From contig JAKAXK010000015.1 of NCBI GenBank assembly GCA_021827145.1, positions 1 through 33,839 on the forward strand: a DNA stretch of 33,839 nucleotides, read 5' to 3'. The notes beneath the pieces were generated by a model. The model was not told where the DNA came from. It was given only the letters and a program-made list of their open reading frames with translations, and did not search any database. Made by a program: the position numbers and the translations under genes. This document shows positions 27,276 to 33,839 of the stretch, piece by piece. Source of the stretch: Pseudomonadota bacterium (GTDB lineage Bacteria > Pseudomonadota > Gammaproteobacteria > Acidiferrobacterales > Acidiferrobacteraceae). The first letter of the stretch is position 1. Each line of letters opens with the position of its first letter.

Positions 27276-27744
27276 AGTCCAACCGCTTGGTGAAGCTCGC
27301 CACGCTCGGCCGTTCTTCGTAGCCGAGCGAGGGATAGAATCCGCGCCGGTAGGAGTCGCGTTCGCGGCTATTCAGGACACTGATCCGGAAGCACTTGCGA
27401 GCCGCGGCCTCGCTCTCAATGGCCGCCATCAAGGCCTTGCCGACCCCCCGGCCACGCGCCTCGGCGATAACGAAGAGCTCCGTCACATAGAGCTCACGGC
27501 CGGCGAAGAGAAGGTGGGTCACGATCTCCCCATGCACATAACCGACCACCGCGCGGTCATGCTCGGCCACGAGCAACAGTGCGTTCTCCTCGGTGATCAG
27601 CGCGGCGAGGCGTTGACCCAGCGTGCTGCCATCGGCCTTGAAGGCCGGGTTCCACCCGAGCTCCCTATGGAGCAACATGATCCCCGGGAGATCATTGGGT
27701 TGAAGTGGTCGTATTTTGACCGGCAAGGCGTCCTTGCGTGCCAT
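27268..27744 (-). CDS. GNAT-family N-acetyltransferase
   Basis: A 158-residue acetyl-CoA-dependent acetyltransferase. KIRPLQPNDLPGIMLLHREL is the usual first strand and helix. Strand LYVTELFVIAEARGRGVGKAL carries the acetyl-CoA loop motif R-G-x-G-x-G/A, and the final part (FRISVLNSRERDSYRRGFYPSLGYEE) is a normal GNAT end. The substrate cannot be predicted. The ATG at 27744 has AAGG upstream; a GTG one codon earlier is also possible. It begins 4 bp after the ctpA stop, so it is the last gene of that operon. Confidence 0.88.
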   Translation of the reverse strand: MARKDALPVKIRPLQPNDLPGIMLLHRELGWNPAFKADGSTLGQRLAALITEENALLLVAEHDRAVVGYVHGEIVTHLLFAGRELYVTELFVIAEARGRGVGKALMAAIESEAAARKCFRISVLNSRERDSYRRGFYPSLGYEERPSVASFTKRLDWG

Positions 27745-27748
27745 CACA

Positions 27749-29074
27749 TCACCTTTTCAGATGTCGAAAAATCGAGATACCCTGCAATAAATCAAACGCC
27801 TCGCGCAACTGGTAGTCCTCGTCGAGCAGCTTGCGCGTGACGGGCGACAGCGCGGGCACCTTCGGTGCGGCCTTCGGCGGGTTGGGGTTGGCAAGGTGCC
27901 CCGGCAAGTTCGTCTCGCGCAGGAACCCGTTGGGCGTTCCCGATACGAGCTTCGCTTCATGCACCACGATATTGGGTACGATCCCGAGATTCTGGATCGA
28001 ACGACCGTTGGGCGTGAAGTAGCGGGCCGTCGTGAGCCGCAAAGCGCCCCCGTTACCCATGGGCATGATCGTCTGGACACTGCCCTTGCCGAAGGTCTTG
28101 GTGCCCATGACGACTGCGCGCTGATTGTCCTGCAACGCGCCCGCGACGATCTCGGCCGCCGACGCCGAACCACCGTTCACGAGGACGACCATGGGTGCGC
28201 CATGGAGCAGATCCGGTCCATGGGCACGGAACACGACGTCCGAAGTCGGTATGCGGCCACGCGTGCTCACGACAACGCCATGATTCAAGAAGTCGTCGCA
28301 AACGGCGACGGCGGCATTCAAGACGCCGCCCGGGTTATCCCGAAGATCGAGCACAAGGCCCTTCAGGGGACCATGATTCGTGGCAATAAGATGCGTAAGC
28401 ACGCGCGTGACACCCTTGCCGGTGTCGCCCTGGAATTCGGAGATACGCACATAGCCATATCCGGGCGCGAGCAGGTGACCCGCGACGCTATGGATCTTGA
28501 TGACCTGGCGTTTGAGCCGGAACGTCAGAGGTCGGGCCTGCCCCTTACGCAAGACCGTGAGCGCAACCGTGGATCCCGGGCGCCCGCGCAAGCGCCGAAC
28601 GGCCTTACGCAGCGACAGACCTTGGATGAAGGCCCCATTGATCCGCACAATGAGGTCGCCCGGCTTGATGCCGCTACGGGCTCCCGGCGTACCATGGATC
28701 GGGGTGACGACCTTCAGAAAACCCTTATACTCCGTCACCTCGAGGCCAACGCCACCGAAGCGTCCAGTGGTGTCGACACGAAGCCGGCGGTACTGGCGGG
28801 GATCGAGGTATTGAGAGTGGGGGTCGAGATTGTTGACCATGCCGCGCAGCGCATTGTCGATCAATGTGCGGCTGCTGACCGGAGTGACGTACTCCGCCTT
28901 GACGATATTGAAGACCTCCGCGAAGGTCCGGAGCTCGCGCAGCGGAAGCTGCGAGAGGGTCGCGCGCTCATGCGCGGCTCGATCGGCCTCCACGGCGCGT
29001 TCAACCGTGAGACCGGCCCCCAGGAAGACGCCCGCCAGGAGGATCAGGGCGTAGCGAGTGAGGCTCTTCTTCAT
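27749..29074 (-). CDS. ctpA: C-terminal processing protease, S41 family
   Basis: A 441-residue periplasmic protease. The N-terminus has a signal anchor (LTRYALILLAGVFLGAGLTV). A PDZ domain spans about 100-185 (GGVGLEVTEYKGFLKVV and GIKPGDLIVRINGA). The S41 catalytic domain has Ser305 in NGGSASAAEIVAGAL and Lys330 in FGKGSVQTI, the Ser-Lys dyad with the family spacing of 25 residues. Such proteases trim or degrade envelope proteins, including cell-wall hydrolases. It lies 24 bp downstream of the EnvC-like gene, whose products act on the same cell-wall hydrolase system. Confidence 0.93.
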   Translation of the reverse strand: MKKSLTRYALILLAGVFLGAGLTVERAVEADRAAHERATLSQLPLRELRTFAEVFNIVKAEYVTPVSSRTLIDNALRGMVNNLDPHSQYLDPRQYRRLRVDTTGRFGGVGLEVTEYKGFLKVVTPIHGTPGARSGIKPGDLIVRINGAFIQGLSLRKAVRRLRGRPGSTVALTVLRKGQARPLTFRLKRQVIKIHSVAGHLLAPGYGYVRISEFQGDTGKGVTRVLTHLIATNHGPLKGLVLDLRDNPGGVLNAAVAVCDDFLNHGVVVSTRGRIPTSDVVFRAHGPDLLHGAPMVVLVNGGSASAAEIVAGALQDNQRAVVMGTKTFGKGSVQTIMPMGNGGALRLTTARYFTPNGRSIQNLGIVPNIVVHEAKLVSGTPNGFLRETNLPGHLANPNPPKAAPKVPALSPVTRKLLDEDYQLREAFDLLQGISIFRHLKR

Positions 29075-29098
29075 CGCAAGAATTCTCCAAGAATGCGT

Positions 29099-30265
29099 TC
29101 AATGCGCCAGCCAAACCAAGGGGTTGAGCGGCTGGCCGTCGTGGCTGATATCGAAATAGAGCCCCGGCCGTGGGAAGCCGCCACTATCTCCGACGGTAGC
29201 GATGACCTCCCCGGCACTAACCACATCCCCCACATGCTTCAGAAGGGTCTGATCGTGGCCATACAGCGTCATATACCCATCCCCGTTTTCCAGTATCAAC
29301 AACAAACCGTAACCGCGCAACCAATTTGCGTAGACGACCCGCCCGGGGAATACGGCACGCACGGGCTCTCCTGATCGGCCCGGGATGAGCACGCCGCCCC
29401 AGCGACCAAGGTCCCCGGGCGCGCTTTCGACACGCACGGATTGATGGCGGGTCGGGATCGGCATGGGTAAATGGCCGCGATAGCGGGCGAACGGGCCCTT
29501 CATCTGGGGGATCGGGCCCGCGACCTTGGGCAGGTGGCGGAGTCCGCGCACCAAGGTGCGCAAACGGCGGGCGCGCAGACGCAGGGCCAACAAGCGAGCG
29601 CGACCGGACTGGGCGCGACGGTCCAGGGCGCTCACGACCGCCGTGCGACGCGCGAGCGCCGCATTGAGACGTTGTGTCTGGACGGTCTCCGCACGCACCC
29701 GCTGCCGCAGCTTGGCAGTCTCGGCGGAATCAGCGGCCATGGCCGACCGCAGGGCCGATGTGGTACGTCGTAGGATCGCAAGGCGGCGCGCCCGTGCGCG
29801 CAGGATATAACCCTCGTAGGTCATGATACGCGCCAGAAACTGGGGGTCCGTCTGACTAAAGAGGATCTGGGCCGCGCCCTGGCGGCCGGTGGCATAGGCC
29901 GCCCGCGCCTGGCGGTCGATCTCATGGCGCTGACGCGCCTCCGTCTTGCGTAGGGCGGCCGCGCGCGCGGCGAGGGCTTGCACCTTCGCCCGTGATCGAC
30001 GGGCCGCGGCCTGGGCACGCAAAAGCGCGCGCTCGGCGTGGGCAACCCGGTCCTCCGAGAGACGCAGGGCATTGAGCGCCTTGCTGCGTTCGCGCAGGGT
30101 CTGATCGAGATGCTGCTGCAACGCCGCCTCGTGCGATCGCAGGACCTGCAGGTCGTGTCGAGGCCCAGCGTAGGCGGCCCAGGACGCCGACAGGATGGGG
30201 AGGGCCAGGGCAAGGCGACCGATCAACTGGGTAAGTGGCCACTTTCGGAGCCCCCCCGCGTTCAC
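29099..30265 (-). CDS. envC: EnvC-like murein hydrolase activator (degenerate M23/LytM domain)
   Basis: A 388-residue exported protein. After a signal peptide ending near SWAAYA it has a long coiled coil (about 40-240, very rich in Arg/Ala/Leu) and a C-terminal LytM domain (about 290-388). The LytM part has GYMTLYGHDQTLLKHVGD and FPRPGLYFDISHDGQPLNP, but lacks the first zinc ligand motif HxxxD (position occupied by LIPGRSGEPVRAVFPG). It is therefore unlikely to be an enzyme. EnvC has the same loss and activates amidases AmiA/AmiB at the septum. The GTG start overlaps the gpmI stop (GTGA). Confidence 0.88.
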   Translation of the reverse strand: MNAGGLRKWPLTQLIGRLALALPILSASWAAYAGPRHDLQVLRSHEAALQQHLDQTLRERSKALNALRLSEDRVAHAERALLRAQAAARRSRAKVQALAARAAALRKTEARQRHEIDRQARAAYATGRQGAAQILFSQTDPQFLARIMTYEGYILRARARRLAILRRTTSALRSAMAADSAETAKLRQRVRAETVQTQRLNAALARRTAVVSALDRRAQSGRARLLALRLRARRLRTLVRGLRHLPKVAGPIPQMKGPFARYRGHLPMPIPTRHQSVRVESAPGDLGRWGGVLIPGRSGEPVRAVFPGRVVYANWLRGYGLLLILENGDGYMTLYGHDQTLLKHVGDVVSAGEVIATVGDSGGFPRPGLYFDISHDGQPLNPLVWLAH

Positions 30266-31809
30266 GTCAACTCGATCAGCGATTGTCCGGTCATCTCGGA
30301 CGGCGGCGTGACGTTGAGGAGGCGCAATAGGGTCGGTGCCACGTCTTCCAAGGAGCCCTGCGGGCTGATGCGCGCGTCGCGCCCCACATACACTAGCGGC
30401 ACCGGGTTCGTGGTATGCGCGGTATGGGCCTGGCCACTCTCGGCGTCGAGCATCTGCTCGGCATTACCGTGGTCGGCGGTGATCAGCATCTCGCCACCTT
30501 TCACCCGCACGGCCTGGGCTACGCGCGCCAGACATTGATCGATCGCCTCGATGGCGCGCACCGTCGCCGCAAAGTCGCCGGTATGCCCCACCATGTCGGG
30601 ATTGGCGAAATTGCAGATAATGACGTCATGGCGTCCGCCCGCGATCGCTCGGATGACCTCATCGGCAACTTGGCTCGCGCTCATTTCGGGCTTGCGATTG
30701 TACGTCGGCACATCGGTCGGCGAGGGCACGAGGATGCGCTCCTCACCCTCGAATGGCGACTCTTCCCCGCCGTTGAAGAAAAACGTGACATGCGCGTACT
30801 TTTCGGTCTCGGCGACACGCAGCTGGCGCTTCCCCTGGTCGGCCAGATACGCCCCAAGGACATTGACGAGGCGCGCCGAGGGAAAGGCCACGGGCACATT
30901 GAAGTCGGCCTGATATTCCGTAAGGCTCACAAACCGCCCAAGGCGCGGCTGTGCCGCGCGGACGAAGCCGTCGAATGCCGGATCGACGAACGGCCGACTG
31001 ATCTGGCGGGCGCGATCCGATCGGAAGTTCATGAATACCACCACGTCGCCGTCATCGATCGGACGCGGGGCCTCGCCCGACGGGGCCACGATCGTGCCTT
31101 TGACGAACTCATCCGTCTCCCCCCGCGCGTACGCGAGGGCCAGGGCCTCAGCGGCACTCGCCGCCCGATAGTCGGCCTTGGATGCGGTCAACAAATCGTA
31201 GGCCGCCTGGATGCGCGGCCATCGGTGGTCACGATCCATGGCGTAGTAACGCCCGATGACGGAGGCGATGCGCCCACGCCCAAGGGCCGCAAATTTGGCC
31301 TCCATCGCCGCAAGCGAGGCGCCCGCACTTTGCGGGAGCGTATCGCGCCCGTCGAGAAAGGCGTGGAGATAGACCTGATTCAGGCCGCGGGTCACGGCGA
31401 GCTCGACCATGGCATGGATGTGGTCTTCGTGACTGTGGACCCCGCCTGGCGACAAGAGTCCGAGCACATGCAGACTCTTGTGGCTGTCGCGGGCCAGGTC
31501 CACCGCGTCTGTCAGCGTCTTGTTCGTAAAAAACGCACCCGAAGCGATCGCGCGGTTGATTCGCGTATATTCCTGATAGACGACCCGGCCCGCACCGAGA
31601 TTCAGGTGGCCGACCTCGGAATTTCCCATCTGCTTCGAGGGCAGACCAACCGCGGCCTCGGAAGCCTGGATAAGACTGTGGCTCGCGGACGCCCAGGTCT
31701 TATCCCACCACGGCTTGCGGGCCGCCGCGATGGCGTTGTTTTCGATCTGATCGCTATGGCCCCAGCCGTCCAAAATAACGAGCACCAGGGGTTTCGGTGT
31801 TAAAGGCAT
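30262..31809 (-). CDS. gpmI: 2,3-bisphosphoglycerate-independent phosphoglycerate mutase
   Basis: Interconverts 2- and 3-phosphoglycerate with two Mn ions and a serine intermediate. The ATG at 31809 gives 515 residues, the normal size, with GGAG 8 bp upstream; 16 more codons upstream are open but unlike the family. The catalytic Ser64 lies in MGNSEVGHLNLGAGR; VILDGWGHSD, HAFLDGRDTLP, NFRSDRARQ and ITADHGNAEQM carry the metal ligands. It heads the gpmI-envC-ctpA-GNAT operon, an order common in gammaproteobacteria, and is divergent from the ArsR gene. Confidence 0.95.
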   Translation of the reverse strand: MPLTPKPLVLVILDGWGHSDQIENNAIAAARKPWWDKTWASASHSLIQASEAAVGLPSKQMGNSEVGHLNLGAGRVVYQEYTRINRAIASGAFFTNKTLTDAVDLARDSHKSLHVLGLLSPGGVHSHEDHIHAMVELAVTRGLNQVYLHAFLDGRDTLPQSAGASLAAMEAKFAALGRGRIASVIGRYYAMDRDHRWPRIQAAYDLLTASKADYRAASAAEALALAYARGETDEFVKGTIVAPSGEAPRPIDDGDVVVFMNFRSDRARQISRPFVDPAFDGFVRAAQPRLGRFVSLTEYQADFNVPVAFPSARLVNVLGAYLADQGKRQLRVAETEKYAHVTFFFNGGEESPFEGEERILVPSPTDVPTYNRKPEMSASQVADEVIRAIAGGRHDVIICNFANPDMVGHTGDFAATVRAIEAIDQCLARVAQAVRVKGGEMLITADHGNAEQMLDAESGQAHTAHTTNPVPLVYVGRDARISPQGSLEDVAPTLLRLLNVTPPSEMTGQSLIELT

Positions 31810-31857
31810 CAAACGCGCTCCGGGCGGGATTCCGTTAGCCGGTCTTTTAAATCCCAC

Positions 31858-31870
31858 TTATATTGTATAA
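31858..31870. promoter_or_regulatory. AT-rich palindrome in the gpmI-arsR divergent promoter
   Basis: TTATA-TTG-TATAA is a perfect 5-bp-arm palindrome overlapping TATAAT (31866-31871), which could be the -10 of the ArsR operon. It is a good candidate operator for the neighbouring ArsR protein, and also lies about 50 bp from the gpmI start. No good -35 is visible for the plus strand. Confidence 0.45.
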
Positions 31871-31948
31871 TGTTTTGTTTCGGGCGACAGCCGGCACGGT
31901 AATGGCTTACTGTGCCGTAACTCGTCCTTACGACCTAAGGGAGTCGAT

Positions 31949-32293
31949 ATGGTACCTTCCGAGATCATCCAGCCGCTGGAGGATATCCTCATCACCAACG
32001 AGGAGGATATCCAGCTCGCATCACGGGCGCTGAAGGCCATTGCGCATCCGCTACGACTGAAGATCCTCTGCATACTCGGCGCCGCCACAGAGGTGAGTGT
32101 ACAAGATATCGTAGTCCAGGTGGGCACTTCGCAGAGCAATATCTCCCAGCATCTGTCCATTTTGCGCGACAAGGGCATATTGGCCTCACGCAAGCATGCG
32201 AACAAGGTCTTTTACCGCATCGCAGACCCTCGCATCCTGCAGCTCATAGGCGCCATGCGCATGGCGTTCTGCACCTTGCCTGATCCGCGCTGA
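31949..32293 (+). CDS. ArsR-family regulator, candidate persulfide sensor (BigR/SqrR-like)
   Basis: A 114-residue winged-helix repressor. Its HTH is VQDIVVQVGTSQSNISQHLS, with the wing KHANKVFYRIAD. It lacks the metal-binding CVCDL of arsenic/cadmium sensors. Instead it has two cysteines: Cys41 (in LKILCILG) and Cys108 (in MAFCTLP). These match in position the pair that senses reactive sulfur in SqrR and BigR (Cys41/Cys107 and their equivalents). The ATG has GGGAG upstream. It starts an operon with a rhodanese and a glutaredoxin, which fits sulfur sensing. The assignment is by cysteine position and context only. Confidence 0.85.
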   Translation: MVPSEIIQPLEDILITNEEDIQLASRALKAIAHPLRLKILCILGAATEVSVQDIVVQVGTSQSNISQHLSILRDKGILASRKHANKVFYRIADPRILQLIGAMRMAFCTLPDPR

Positions 32294-32302
32294 GGGGCCC
32301 TC

Positions 32303-32716
32303 ATGGCAGCGTTTGTGATCGCACATTGGTACCTCTTTGCGGCACTGGTGATCGTCGGCGGCCTGCTGGCGGCGAGCTCCGTCCTCGATGGAGGCGGGGG
32401 CGGCCAAAAAGTGACGAGCCAGGAGGCCGTCCAGATTCTGAACCGCAAGGCCGCCGTGATCGTGGACGTACGGGAACCCCAAGAATTCACGAGTGGGCAT
32501 ATTGCGCGCGCCATCAATATCCCTTTGGGGCAGATAGCGGCACGCAGCCAGGAGCTGAAAAAATACAAAGAGAAGCCCGTCATTCTCTGTTGCGCGAGCG
32601 GCGCGCGGTCGGCACGCGCGGCGGCGATGTTGCGCAAGGAAGGCTTTACCGACGTGCGCAACCTCGCTGGCGGGATGTCGGCATGGCGCGGCGCCAATCT
32701 CCCCACCGTATCGTAG
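32303..32716 (+). CDS. Membrane-anchored rhodanese-like sulfurtransferase
   Basis: A 137-residue protein with an N-terminal membrane segment (about 4-25, FVIAHWYLFAALVIVGGLLA), then a single rhodanese domain (about 35-137). The typical motifs are VIVDVREPQEF, SGHIARAINIP and LAGGMSAWRGANLP. The active-site loop CCASGARS has Cys97 as the likely persulfide carrier. This resembles the YibN-type rhodaneses found next to grxC in gammaproteobacteria. It should handle sulfane sulfur on the cytoplasmic side of the inner membrane. It lies 9 bp after the ArsR gene and 7 bp before grxC. Confidence 0.92.
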   Translation: MAAFVIAHWYLFAALVIVGGLLAASSVLDGGGGGQKVTSQEAVQILNRKAAVIVDVREPQEFTSGHIARAINIPLGQIAARSQELKKYKEKPVILCCASGARSARAAAMLRKEGFTDVRNLAGGMSAWRGANLPTVS

Positions 32717-32723
32717 GGTCCTT

Positions 32724-32981
32724 ATGGCCAAGGTCTTGATGTACACTACGCGTGTGTGCCCTTACTGCCAGATGGCCTCGCGCCTTCTCGAAAAAAAGGG
32801 TGTCGCGGTTGAGAAGATTCGCGTGGACGAAGAACCCGCGCGGCGCCAGGAAATGGTCGATCGGGCGCACGGCGCGAAGACGGTCCCCCAGATATTCATC
32901 GGTGGCCGTCATGTCGGCGGCTACCGGGAGCTCGCGCAGCTGGACGTCAAGGGGGAGCTCGATCCCCTGCTGGGCCTCTGA
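32724..32981 (+). CDS. grxC: Glutaredoxin 3
   Basis: An 85-residue dithiol glutaredoxin with the CPYC active site (Cys12/Cys15) and the glutathione-site motif TVPQIFIGGRHVGGYREL. Length is normal. GrxC reduces disulfides and protein-glutathione adducts in the cytoplasm. In many gammaproteobacteria secB follows the rhodanese-grxC pair; here no secB is seen, and the next 270 bases contain no gene before a TnpB-like element. That suggests the downstream part was displaced by an insertion, which is inference. Confidence 0.94.
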   Translation: MAKVLMYTTRVCPYCQMASRLLEKKGVAVEKIRVDEEPARRQEMVDRAHGAKTVPQIFIGGRHVGGYRELAQLDVKGELDPLLGL

Positions 32982-33147
32982 GCCGACACGCGACACGCCC
33001 CCGCCATGGGCGCAGCCCCTTTATCAGGCCGGCGACGAATCGCGCAGAGGTCGGCTTTGGTCGGGACGCGGGCGCCGAGGTCCGCCGGTCCGGTCCTTGC
33101 TTTTGGTTTGGGCTGGTAACACAATTCATGTTCCTCAACATATCCCC

Positions 33148-33201
33148 ACGAGAATCCCCTCGTTTTCGCTAGGGGGAGGAAGGGGGGCATGAGCGTATAA
33201 T
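33148..33201 (+). promoter_or_regulatory. Hairpin and TATAAT upstream of the TnpB-like gene
   Basis: ACGAG-AATCCC-CTCGT (33148-33163) forms a small hairpin followed by TTTCG, and TATAAT lies at 33196-33201, about 50 bp before the ATG. The hairpin could be the left-end structure of an IS200/IS605-type element or a minor terminator of grxC; the TATAAT could be its promoter. Both readings are weak. Confidence 0.3.
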
Positions 33202-33251
33202 TCTCTGATGCGACCGGGACTAAAACAATACATCGAGCGGCCAAAAACCCC

Positions 33252-33839
33252 ATGAAGCGTTCTCGCACACCCACTTTTGTCCTGACCATTCCCCTGGTCG
33301 TGAAACTCGGGGAAGATCGGGCGCTGATTGCCCGCATGGAGGCGGGGCGGCGGCTGTATAATGCCACGTTGGGTGAGGCCTTACGCCGTCATGGACTGTT
33401 AAAGCAATCGAAGGCATGGCAAGGGGCCCGCGCCATGACCAAGAACACCGAACGCGCGACGGAGTGTAAACGCCTCTCACAAGAGGCGGGATGCACGTCG
33501 GTGGCACTCATCACCTTTGCCAGGCAAAACACGAATGCCGCCGGTTGGGCGGATCGCATAGGCTCCAACGTCGCACAGCGCCTCGCGGAACAGGCTTTTG
33601 CCGCCGTGCAGCACTATGCCTTTGGCCAACGCGGTCGTCCCCGCTTCAAAGGCCCAAACCGCCCCCTGCATTCCTTACAAGCGACCACGAATGATGCCAA
33701 CATGATTTGGAATCGGGAAACAGGTTGCCTCGCGTTGGGCCACCTGACGCTGCCCGCATTATTGCCAAGCACAGACCAAGACCCCTACGTGCAGAACGCC
33801 TTGGCGCATCGAACCAAGTCGTGTCGCGTGCTGGGGCGC
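33252..33839 (+). CDS. TnpB/OrfB-like protein (IS200/IS605-type), N-terminal part
   Basis: The ATG at 33252 opens a frame that is uninterrupted to the right edge (196 codons). It begins MKRSRTPTFVLTIPLVVKLG, with RLYNATLGEALRRHG, RIGSNVAQRLAEQAFAAVQH and YAFGQRGRPRFKGPNRPLHS. The G-x-PRFK patch and the helix preceding it resemble the N-terminal half of TnpB-type proteins, which are RNA-guided nucleases encoded by IS200/IS605 and IS607 elements. The RuvC catalytic Asp/Glu residues would lie beyond the edge, so activity cannot be judged. No tnpA is seen upstream. It appears to belong to a subgroup with a longer N-terminus than the common TnpB; this is from memory of the family and needs a search. 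Confidence 0.72.
   Translation, partial: MKRSRTPTFVLTIPLVVKLGEDRALIARMEAGRRLYNATLGEALRRHGLLKQSKAWQGARAMTKNTERATECKRLSQEAGCTSVALITFARQNTNAAGWADRIGSNVAQRLAEQAFAAVQHYAFGQRGRPRFKGPNRPLHSLQATTNDANMIWNRETGCLALGHLTLPALLPSTDQDPYVQNALAHRTKSCRVLGR

Noticed and set aside
27896..29374. Plus-strand frame of 492 codons over ctpA
   Set aside because: Antisense shadow of a protease with an intact Ser-Lys dyad.
32921..33367. Minus-strand frame between grxC and the TnpB-like gene
   Set aside because: It overlaps the end of grxC and the start of the TnpB-like gene, both with recognisable protein motifs, and has none itself.

Overview
The window is GC-rich DNA with a dense, operon-rich layout, most consistent with a gammaproteobacterial chromosome. 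The ubiE-ubiJ-ubiB order, the gpmI-envC-ctpA order, a split arn (lipid A aminoarabinose) operon and a PhoBR/PstB/PhoU set all point that way. A SoxA/TsdA-like cytochrome, a putative persulfide-sensing ArsR regulator with a rhodanese, and a pyrophosphate-based phosphofructokinase next to a proton-pumping pyrophosphatase would suit an autotrophic sulfur oxidiser (Acidiferrobacter-like). That genus-level guess is inference only.

Layout. (1) 1-6021, minus: a tight arn operon, arnT > one small flippase-like gene > arnB > arnC > formyltransferase (ArnA N-half) > dehydrogenase/decarboxylase (ArnA C-half, cut by the left edge). (2) 6192-11913: a small exported cytochrome c, a phosphodiesterase, then a pyrophosphate-energy cluster on the minus strand (pfp, a 71-residue conserved-looking small protein, hppA) ending in a clear terminator. 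(3) 11914-14225, plus: adenylate kinase carrying a long Lys/Ala/Pro-rich histone-like tail, then hemB. (4) 14222-21193, minus: a phosphate-response island of phoB-phoR, an unknown membrane protein, a DUF481 beta-barrel, a degenerate phosphatase-like small protein, an OprD-like porin, and pstB-phoU. Pho-box-like direct repeats lie before phoB and before the porin; pstSCA are absent. (5) 21279-25157, plus: DUF971, ubiE, an RDD membrane protein, ubiJ, ubiB (ubiquinone synthesis). (6) 25240-27257: a decayed spot with a broken outer-membrane protein gene, about 600 bp without genes, and a BrnT/BrnA toxin-antitoxin pair behind a palindrome. (7) 27268-31809, minus: gpmI, envC-like, ctpA, GNAT acetyltransferase. 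(8) 31949-32981, plus: ArsR regulator with Cys41/Cys108, membrane-anchored rhodanese, glutaredoxin 3. (9) 33252-end, plus: the N-terminal part of a TnpB-like (OrfB) gene running off the right edge.

No rRNA, tRNA or CRISPR array was seen. The most interesting items are the adenylate kinase with the histone-like tail, the predicted PhoB-controlled porin island, the candidate persulfide-sensing operon, and the TnpB-like gene at the right edge.
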